From Diogma glabrata (lineage: Eukaryota; Arthropoda; Insecta; Diptera; Cylindrotomidae), in NCBI GenBank assembly GCA_963693315.1, contig OY856186.1:459853360-459917359 (forward strand): 64,000 nucleotides of DNA, written 5' to 3'. Shown piece by piece: positions 56,401-64,000 of this stretch. How positions within the stretch are numbered: position 1 is the first letter of the stretch; each line of letters starts with the position of its first letter. The position numbers were made by a program, and so were the translations under genes. The notes below the pieces were generated by a model. That model did no database searches, had not been told where the DNA came from, and was given only the letters and a program-made list of their open reading frames with translations.

Positions 56401-57045
56401 TTTTTTTTTTTTTTTTTTTAATAAAATGTGTTGTGTAGTAGGAATTACAATATGTGTCACAATAACACATAAATACCTTTTAAGACCAAGGTCCCACAAC
56501 AACATACGTTCAAAGGTGTTGATGGACGTAAATCTTTCTTTTTTTGTTGTTTTTATATTTTTTGTTAAAGAATGAATAACTAAACAAAAAATCCTATGAC
56601 TGACAAAATATGACATAGGCCAATATTTTATGATAGAATAGAGAAAATAAAAGTAAATTAAAAAGTAAATAGCAAATTTTTATAAAAATTTGACGAAACA
56701 AAACAAAAATGTAGTTGCCAATAATCCAGCTGGTTGCATATTCCTTGATCCCGTGACGCACCGTCTTTCTTGAAGATTAAAGTCCACACATAGTTATATG
56801 AAGGCTCGTTTCCACAAGGAAGCAATAGCGTCTCATCATCAAGGATTATTTCACAGCTAAGATTGAGAGTGCTACCGTTGACTGAATACAGTTCATCCGC
56901 CACCACCCCTAAGATGTCACCTTGGCTAGTGATATCTCACTGCTATTGCCAGTGGTATGTGATATCTCACATTAACTCATATGCCAATAGCAGGGACTGG
57001 AGTACGCGGGGTTGTCACACTCGTAGATCAAAAATAAAAAAAAAT
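56401..57045 (-). mobile_element. SINE-like element copy 4, most complete, with poly(A)
   Basis: Minus strand from about 57045 (GATCTACGAGTGTGACAACC, CCGCGTACTCCAGTCCCTGC) through GGTGGCGGATGAACTGTATT, CAGTCAACGGTAGCACTCTC and GGGATCAAGGAATATGCAAC. It ends in the shared tail (CATCAACACCTTTGAACGTA ... GTAATTCCTACTACACAACA, CATTTTATT) and about 19 A. A frame reads MVADELYSVNGSTLNLSCEI, the same phrase as copy 1. No RT or other enzyme. Confidence 0.82.
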
Positions 57046-58060
57046 AAAAAAACAATAAAAACTGATCCCTCCATGCGGGAAATATTTTCCCGTACCAAAC
57101 CGTACCAAATGCGTGGTATATTTTCCTTTTTGGCTTTATTGCTGTTGTCTTGATGTTACAATATTAATAATCCCCCCATTGTAATGAATGCTGGAAATTA
57201 CAATAGAACATCTGGCTAGTTTTTGTATTCGTTCATATACAATCTACATTCAGTTCATCAATGTGACATATTGATAATTTTAAAAAAACCAACCCTAATT
57301 ATAATAAGAAAACTTCACCCAACAAGTGAACACTTTATGCCAATGGTAACTAAAGAATGTAATACAGTGCATGTAGAGCATTAGAATATGAATTTCTTTT
57401 TTAAATAATGAATGCGTGACTGTAGTCACTTATTGTGATGAAAATAATACTATGTTTTCTGCTGTAATTGCCGAATAATCACATGCAGCTGGTCTTGGCC
57501 TAGGGTTATTCGATTCCTAATAATATAGGTGAACTTGTTTATAATTACTTATTCTGTCAAATTCTGTTACTCTACCAACCGGCAGCTAGAAAATTCATAC
57601 TTTTGTCTCTTTGCTATTTTGAATTTAAGCTGACAATTCAAAGTTAACATGATTTCAGCTTATGCATTCGTATTCGAAAATTTTTTCGATTGTTTTGCCT
57701 ATCCTTACATTATAAAAGCCGAGTTTCACTAATTGTCTTACCTTTATTAAAAGTTCGTTCTATTTGTATGACCAAAGATGACACTGTTCCGGTTTTCGTT
57801 GGGATTGAGTTTGGTTTCTGAAACACTTGAAGCTATAAAGAGAAAGCTCAAAAAAATAAATGTATTTTATGAAAGATTCAAAATCCCGCAAATTTTATAC
57901 TAAAAAATAACATCTCTATAAATATTTATTTATTAAATAGTAACATATTACAAGATTTCTACCACCATTCTCTGAAAATGCCTTGTGCCTTATTTACACA
58001 TCAATCCTTTAAGATCATCATCATTTAATTAAAAGCAAATCATTCACAATTTTTCATTCA
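57046..58060. other. AT-rich DNA, nothing recognised
   Basis: No frame, repeat or splice-bounded segment supported. Confidence 0.35.
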
Positions 58061-58067
58061 CTGAAAA

Positions 58068-58676
58068 CTATAGATCAGCCTTCGGAACGATCAATCTATT
58101 TGGAATGTCAGGCACTCTGGCAAACTCGTCTATTATCTGAGTGAAATTATGATAAAGAGCAAAAAGTTTAGCCTTTTTACCTAATTCATCAGTTTTCGAG
58201 CTGTATGTAAGCCATTCTTTGTTATGAACATTAAAATCACCAAGAAATATAATTTTAGCATTAGGATACACAGCCAACCCATCTATCTTTTCAGATAGGC
58301 CATGAAATAAATTTATGTTCTCAGTTGAGTTACGCGAGCGATACAATCCAAAGACAAACGGAGTTTGATTAGAACAGGCAATCTTAAGGGAAACCATGTT
58401 ATGAAATTTTGAATTTAATTCAAAATTATTTATCCACATACATGGTACATAATTTTTAATAAACGCACAAACACCATGCTTGATGTAGAATGCAAATTCA
58501 AGTTCATAGTTTGGACAAACATATTTAGTTTTGTCCAGCGACACAGCTCTCGCACTGATAATCGTTTCCGTTAAAAAAAGAAAATCAGGCTTAAGATTCT
58601 CAAGATAAATGTGCGCCGCGTTAAGATTGACGTTCAATCCTCTTATATTTGCAAAATTGATAGACAATTTCACCAT
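58068..58676 (-). pseudogene. LINE endonuclease domain (EEP fold), C-terminally truncated
   Basis: An open frame of 202 codons: INFANIRGLNVNLNAAHIYL (the N of the first motif), KPDFLFLTETIIS (catalytic Glu), GVCAFIKNYVPCMWI, YRSRNSTENINLF, and AKIIFLGDFNVHNKEWLTYS (the Asp/Asn motif). It ends at NRLIVPKADL before the final SDH motif. This is the apurinic-type endonuclease that nicks the target in CR1/Jockey-group LINEs. The ATG at 58676 looks like the native ORF2 start. A full RT does not follow. Confidence 0.85.
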
Positions 58677-58825
58677 TTCAAATTACAGATAATTCATAAA
58701 ACAAATCTTAAAACAGTTCTCAAAATAAATTGCAACAAAATCAACTTAAAACTTATAAATTGACAATAACCAAATAGACAATATCTAAATTGACAATTCT
58801 AACAGCTGGATAACTTGATACTATC

Positions 58826-59310
58826 ACTAAGTTTACACCATGGTAGTATAATAGATTAATAGCAAATAGCTATTAAACTATTACGGTGTAGCCGGATAGC
58901 ATAATACCTTTATACTTTGACAGATAGTTATTTGATATGTTGCTTTTGATCGATAGTATAATATGTAGTATGTAAATATATTCAAAAAAATTGTAACCGT
59001 CAAAACGTATAATTTTAAAGACAATTTAATGCGATTGTAAAAGAGGTGCGATATCAAAATCACTCAAAATTTAGTTTTAATTTAAAATTAATATTATTAT
59101 TATAATTTTTTGTTCAAATACTTTTCGATTGATGAGATTGTATATTCAAATTTGAAAAAAGGTAGCCGTATTCTATCTGTCAATATTATTCTAGGCGTTT
59201 ATACCTCAGATAGAATAATACTATTTTGTGGTATAAGCGCCCAATGTATCGATAGTTTAATAGCAAAAAACTATTATTCTATTAAAGTATCGCTGGTATA
59301 AACTTAGTAT
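58826..59310. mobile_element. MITE with about 40-bp imperfect TIRs
   Basis: The left end ACTAAGTTTACACCATGGTA, TAATAGATTAATAGCAAA, and the reverse complement of the right end, ACTAAGTTTATACCAGCGAT, TTAATAGAATAATAGTTT, are clearly homologous over 40 bp or more. A palindromic stretch (TATTATTCTATCTGAGG-type, about 59180-59225) lies inside. No transposase. I could not settle the target duplication. Confidence 0.65.
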
Positions 59311-59815
59311 TAGTCTAAGTTAACTGTTAAAATTGCCAATTCAAACAATCGACAATCTAATTATGGTTCAAAAACATTAAAGCATGAAGTAATCAAATTA
59401 AATCAAACAGAACAACGAAATTGGGCTATATGGAGAAAATCATTTCCTCTTTAAAAATAATAGAGTAAGCAATTCGTAAATACAACAATAAAAATATGAA
59501 GGGGCTGAAATCTCACAGCTCTGAGATATCAAGACTTCGGTCTAGGTTTAGGATTTTGATATAGTTTTCGGCAAAAAACTTTTATGAGGACATGGTTTTT
59601 AGCTTTGGGCAGCGATGTTGAATATCAAACATAACTTTTTGTTAAAGCATTTTTTTATCTCTGTTTAAAAATTTATTACAAAACTAACACGAAACATCAA
59701 TACGATGCCGGAAAATTATAACAGATCATAAATTAACATAATTTAGTGAAAAGATGATACACTCAGCAAACTACTCAAAAACCTCTCCATTTAGCGTTTC
59801 GAGAAAATATTACAA
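59311..59815. other. No gene recognised
   Basis: AT-rich, with a hairpin-like GCTGTGAGATTTC neighbourhood near 59505-59530 (CTGAAATCTCACAGCTCTGA). Nothing further. Confidence 0.3.
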
Positions 59816-60215
59816 AATCACAAATGCATATTTCTTTCAAAATTTCAAAAAGTTAAATAAAATCAAACATTTTTTCAAAATTCTAAATCCTAATCCTAAA
59901 ATATTCCAAAAATTAGAATAAAATCAAATATTTAAACTTTTTTTGATTTCCAATAATATTAGAAAAATTCAAACTTTTCCAAAATTCTAAAAATATTGCA
60001 AAAAATATTACTTTTTTCAAGATTCCAAAAATTATATAAAATCAAAAATTCAAAATTTTAAAAATATTCCAAAAATTCTTACAAAATCAAAAATTAAAAC
60101 TTTTTCCAAAATTCTAAAAATATTGCAAAAATTATTACAAAATCAAAAATACAAACTTTTTTTAAAATTCCAAAAATATTTCAAAAACTATAAAAAATTC
60201 AAAAATTTCCATGTC
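59816..60215. repeat. Degenerate tandem repeat, unit about 65-75 bp
   Basis: Successive units of the form AATTCCAAAAATATT.CAAAA, then TTATTACAAAATCAAAAAT, then ACTTTTTTCAAA. Five or six copies with drift in length. Confidence 0.6.
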
Positions 60216-60239
60216 AAATTTCATTTTCAATTACATTTA

Positions 60240-60638
60240 CGTCATAAAAACAGCTACATTTTTTTCCAAAAAATTTGCTAAAAAAATAAATGAAATCATT
60301 TTTTGACACACTTGACATTATTTTTTGACAAACTTATACATAATGCCATAATTCTCTATAGTAAAAATAAAATTTCATGTCATACAAATTATTAATTTTA
60401 TTTTTCCAAAAAATTGGGTAAAAAAATAAATAAAATTCTTTCTTGTGACACACTTGACAACATTTTTTTGACAAACTGATAGTGCCATAATTCTCAATAA
60501 TATTAATAAAATTTCATTTCAAACAAATAATTAACTCAATTTTTTTCCAAAAAATTGGGTAAAAAAATAAATAAAAATCTTTCTTTTGACACACTTGACA
60601 ACATTTTTTTGACAAACTTATAATGCAATAATCTAGAT
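60240..60638. repeat. Tandem repeat, unit about 140 bp, three copies; hAT insertion target
   Basis: Units near 60258, 60404 and 60540 share TTTTTCCAAAAAATTGGGTA, AAAAAAATAAAT, TTTGACACACTTGACAAC, ATTTTTTTGACAAACTTATA and ATGCCATAATTCTC. The last unit is interrupted by the hAT element. Sequence after the hAT (63485 onward) includes TTTTGACACACTTGACGATT, a further unit. Confidence 0.7.
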
Positions 60639-63476
60639 CAGAGGTGGCCAAGCTTCACTACACGTTGAGCCGCAGTACAATAATCTCTCGTTTCGAGAGT
60701 CACAAAAAAAAAAAAAAATTTAAAAAGTATCAGTTGTTTGGAAATATTTATTTTATTGAAAAAACAATTATGTACTTATGGTTATAAATACATACAAATA
60801 CATCTTTAAAGTTTGTTACATGACATGCCTGCTGGTAGATGGCATGTTTGTTTGTAACTTAGTCGTGAATTTTCTGAAATCTGGTTCATAGTTTGTTAGC
60901 GCAGTACGAATTAATTCCGTTAAATGCTCATTTGTAAGTTGTGAACGGTGGTTTGATTTTATAAACTTCATTGTTGAAAAAAGTGATTCAAAACAATATG
61001 TTGTACCGAATATAGACAGTAATCTGGCAGCAGCTTTTTTCAAATTGGGGTACTTTGATTGAGACACTAGTTTCCAAAACTCATTTGGAGATTGTGTGCA
61101 TTTTAAGAATGTGATCTTCCTGTAGCTCTAGTAATTCCATTTCTCTTGAGGCACTGTCATGCAAAATATAACAAGGAATCGATAAGCCCTCGTTAATAAT
61201 GTTAATTTCGAATGGATTTACAAGTAAATTAAGAGAAATATTTAAATTATTCAGATCATTAAATCGCAAGTGAAAGTCTTTTAATAATTCTGCTAATTTA
61301 CTGTACTGAGTGAATACTCAGTTTGTTATCATTAATTTTAGAGAGTCTGTTCTTCAGACGAGGAAAGTGGTTGAACACTTTTGTTGTTAAATCTCGTTGA
61401 AAAGGTTGAATTTTTTTAATAAAACTCAGAATCGTTTGAATAAGATCAGTAATAACTTTATCTTTTTCTTGTAAAGCTAGGTTGAGGGATTGCAGATGCT
61501 CCATTATATCAGTCAAAAACATACAATCATTAATCAATTCATCATCCTTTAATTCCAGATAGTGTTTTTCGTTTTCTTTGAGGAAATTTCTGATAGGTTC
61601 CATTAAATCAACAAATCGGCTTAGAACATTATAGGTGGATAACCATCGCACAAGGCAGTAAAATGTTATATCTTGAGGATGATCTTCAAAGTCCAGTGCT
61701 TCGATAAAGTTCTTGAATTGGCGATGGGTTGAATTCGTCCGAATATAGTTCACAATTTGTAGCACAGTTTTCATTACGTTTTCGTATTTAAAATATTTTG
61801 CAACTAAATGTTCACGATGAACAATGCAATAAAGTGCCGAAATTCGGGTATTCTTGGATCATTTTTTAATAGACCAATAAGGCCTACATTTTTCCTAACA
61901 TTGCAGGTGCTCCGTCAGTTGCTACACTTACCAAATTATTCAGTGGAATATCTGTATCTGACAATATATTATCAAGGGCACTCTTAGTATCAATACCACG
62001 AGTAGTATTTTTAAGTGCTACCAAATCCAATAGTTCTTCCTTTACGATTAAAGATTCGGAAACGTATCGGATAAATACAGCTAACTGGGGGGTGTCTTGT
62101 ATATCGATTGATTCGTCAAGGGCTAAGCTGAAAGCTACACTATTTTTTACATCTACTTGTAGTCGCTGTTTATTATCTTTACTTATTTCCGTAATACGTC
62201 GCTCAGTGGTATGACGTGATACTGAAACATTGCTAATTAATCTGTGCAATTTGATATTTAAAGGATCCAGCATTTTAACCACCTGTTCCATATTCTTTTT
62301 GATAAATTTTCCCTAAACTTTTCCAAGCGATCATAAAACTAGCCTCGGTAGTATTATCCGCTTCTGAACTAAAAGATGATAATAATGTTTACTGATTACT
62401 TAATGCAGATTTTAAAGAGTTTATTTTATTTGTTCGGATGTTGGTATTCAACGGATAACTATCCAAAAATTTACTATGGTTTTTTTCGTGATGCCGTTTT
62501 AAATTACTGGTTTTATAATGGACAAGTGATTCATTGCACATATAAGACACAAAGATTTTCCCCCTTTATCGATGAATGCGTATGCTTCAACCCATTCTTG
62601 CCTGAAGCTACGATTTTATCCGTCATATCTCCTTTTTTTGTGGTCTCACATATTTAGCAGTTAAATTAAAAAACGGAGTATTCATAAAAAACACGCAAAA
62701 TATTATATTTCGCTTCAAGAGATGAAATCACCGTTTTTTTCTTGCAATTTCCTTAAGTTTTTAATTTCGTTTTTGGTTTAGGGTAATATCTTACTGTCGT
62801 AAATGTAGCAGGTTGAGGTAGCATATGTCGGATTTGCACGTGTTTTTAATTCTATTTAATTATGAACTTATTCAATTTTTAATTGGAATATTAAAGGATA
62901 CATTAAATTTAACATCGGCAAATTGCCTAAAGATAAAATATCAAAAATATTGTTTATAAAAAAATTGCAGAAAAAGATAATCATAGAAAAACAAACGAAT
63001 CCAAAAGGAAAGACTTTTGATTTTGAGAAAGATTTTTGTGCATTAATTTGAGACAAATACAGGTGATTTTATTTTTAGCCCACTAGAATATGTTAAATGT
63101 ATAACCTTAAATAATAAAATTAGTTAAATTTATTTGTAACAGCGGATTATAAACTTGATTCGCGAAGTAAAGTAGTATCAAACTAAAACAAAGTCGCAAA
63201 AAACTCCAATAGTAGTAACTTCGACAGGACGGACCTAAATATAATAAAATGATTGCATTAAATCATATTATATTATTATTTTGAATATTTTATTTTACTT
63301 GTTATATTTTCATATTATATTAAACAGCATTATAAATTATATGTATTATTTCTAATTTTGTTACAATTTTTATGAATTATTAAATATTATTTAATTTTTT
63401 CATTTCTTTTCGAGAGCCGCATTTATTCTTTTAAAGAGCCGCATGCGGCTCGCGAGCCGCGGTTTGGCCATGTGTG
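60639..63476 (-). mobile_element. hAT DNA transposon with perfect 8-bp target duplication
   Basis: ATCTAGAT at 60631-60638 is repeated at 63477-63484. The ends are CAGAGGTGGCCAAGC on the left and, reversed, CACACATGGCCAAAC on the right, giving hAT-type short TIRs. GAGCCGC repeats sit just inside both ends (GTTGAGCCGCAGTAC on the left; AAGAGCCGCATGCGGCTCGC on the right), probably transposase-binding subterminal motifs. The single gene on the minus strand is a broken transposase. The duplication is perfect, so insertion was fairly recent or the site is conserved. Confidence 0.93.
60816..62620 (-). pseudogene. hAT transposase (GTF2IRD2/ZBED-like), broken in several places
   Basis: In order on the minus strand: a BED-like zinc finger at about 62610-62450 (KSLCLICNESLVHYKTSNLK ... 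HHEKNH, C-x2-C and H-x4-H); the RNase-H-like catalytic start at 62291-61884 (VAFSLALDESIDIQDTPQLA, with the catalytic Asp, and VSVATDGAPAMLGK); YCIVHREHLVAK at about 61830 and the CLVRWLSTYNVLSRF block (61774-61298); and the C-terminal hATC dimerisation motif (AAARLLSIFGTTYCFESLFS, then TMKFIKSNHRSQLTNEHL, 61067-60816). Frameshifts or stops near 62390, 61880, 61290 and 61080 inactivate it. It resembles the hAT transposases from which vertebrate GTF2IRD2 and ZBED-type genes derive. Confidence 0.92.
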
Positions 63477-63484
63477 ATCTAGAT

Positions 63485-64000
63485 TTTGGTCTTACATACC
63501 AATCCCGACCATCAAGATTTCTCCAAATTCAATTTTCCGACTGATAATCACTTAAAATGACAGTTTTTAAGCAAAAAATATGCATATTTCCTTGTTTTGA
63601 CACACTTGACGATTTTTTGACACACTTCCGGTACAGTTATCGAACACACCGTCTTTTCAGTTCTGCCTATTGAGTGTACCTGTTTTTAGAATTCGAAATT
63701 TTTCAAATCCCTTTAGGCGTTTTCTAGATTTCGTCGGTTGTGACAGACGGCCGTCCGGCAGACAGACATACATTTTTTTTTTGCTTTTTTAGAATCAGTA
63801 GGTCCTAAAATGTCGAAAAATGCCAAATTGGGGGTAAGAATTTTCTCTCTAGAATGTAATAGTTAGGTCCTTCAGACCGAAGTGTCAAAATAATTGTTGT
63901 TACCTTACTGTTATCGATTATTTTGGATAAATTAGGTTTAGATAAATTTTGTTTACACTAAACAATTGCTGGACATGTGAAGTGTACAATAATTGTGACA
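63485..64000. other. Continuation of the non-coding repeat that received the hAT
   Basis: Contains TTTTGACACACTTGACGATT, a GACAGACGGCCGTCCGGCAG hairpin (GACGGCCGTC is self-complementary) and an AGACAGACATACA tail at about 63765. The GACAGACA-type tail parallels the CACAGACGTACACC tail at 32330. No gene. Confidence 0.45.

Overview
The window looks like insect nuclear DNA, most likely from a fly (Diptera). It is very AT-rich, its genes have short GT-AG introns, and it holds one unmistakable conserved gene, integrin-linked kinase (ILK), whose protein reads closest to the fly ILK I remember. No bacterial or viral gene organisation is present. Most of the sequence is decayed mobile DNA with few host genes.

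Host genes: (1) a minus-strand gene at 6.44-9.09 kb with an N-terminal WW domain, a CUE-like domain and two further helical UBA/CUE-like segments; seven exons join in frame and the 3' end was not found. (2) ILK on the plus strand at 9.43-11.31 kb, five exons, 448 codons, apparently complete. These two are divergent and share a 347-bp promoter interval. (3) A candidate two-exon micro-gene of about 50 codons at 14.46-15.05 kb. (4) A serine-rich internal exon at 18.26 kb with strong splice sites, possibly followed by another at 18.96 kb.

Mobile elements, left to right: two tail-to-tail LINE copies (1-4.37 kb), one split by a 595-bp element with 140-bp terminal direct repeats carrying a hammerhead-ribozyme core; 5'-truncated LINE 3' ends (12.1-12.8, 16.0-16.7 kb); an RTE-type LINE relic ending beside a GA microsatellite (19.9-21.8 kb); LINE endonuclease relics (26.1, 27.3 and 58.1 kb); a Gypsy LTR element lacking reverse transcriptase (28.16-31.07 kb); an unusual nested repeat (31.07-32.35 kb); a Penelope-like element (RT plus GIY-YIG nuclease) joined head-to-head to an inverted partial copy (39.3-41.63 kb); a LINE (41.8-45.4 kb) interrupted by a 1,129-bp TIR element with a TA target duplication; a large inverted repeat beside a 200-bp assembly gap (45.6-47.1 kb); two copies of a 1.25-1.5 kb family (52-55.5 kb); a near-perfect 265-bp palindrome (55.86-56.13 kb); and a hAT transposon with a perfect 8-bp target duplication (60.64-63.48 kb).

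Two themes deserve attention. First, hammerhead-like motifs (CTGATGAG...CGAAAC or degenerate relatives) occur in three unrelated-looking repeats: the 595-bp element, the Penelope-like element and the palindrome. Second, a family of about 0.4-0.65 kb non-autonomous elements (37.6, 51.2, 53.5 and 56.4 kb) shares its 3' terminal ~120 bp with a LINE at 12.1 kb, which fits a SINE-LINE partnership. All assignments rest on reading the sequence and on remembered family features; no database search was run.
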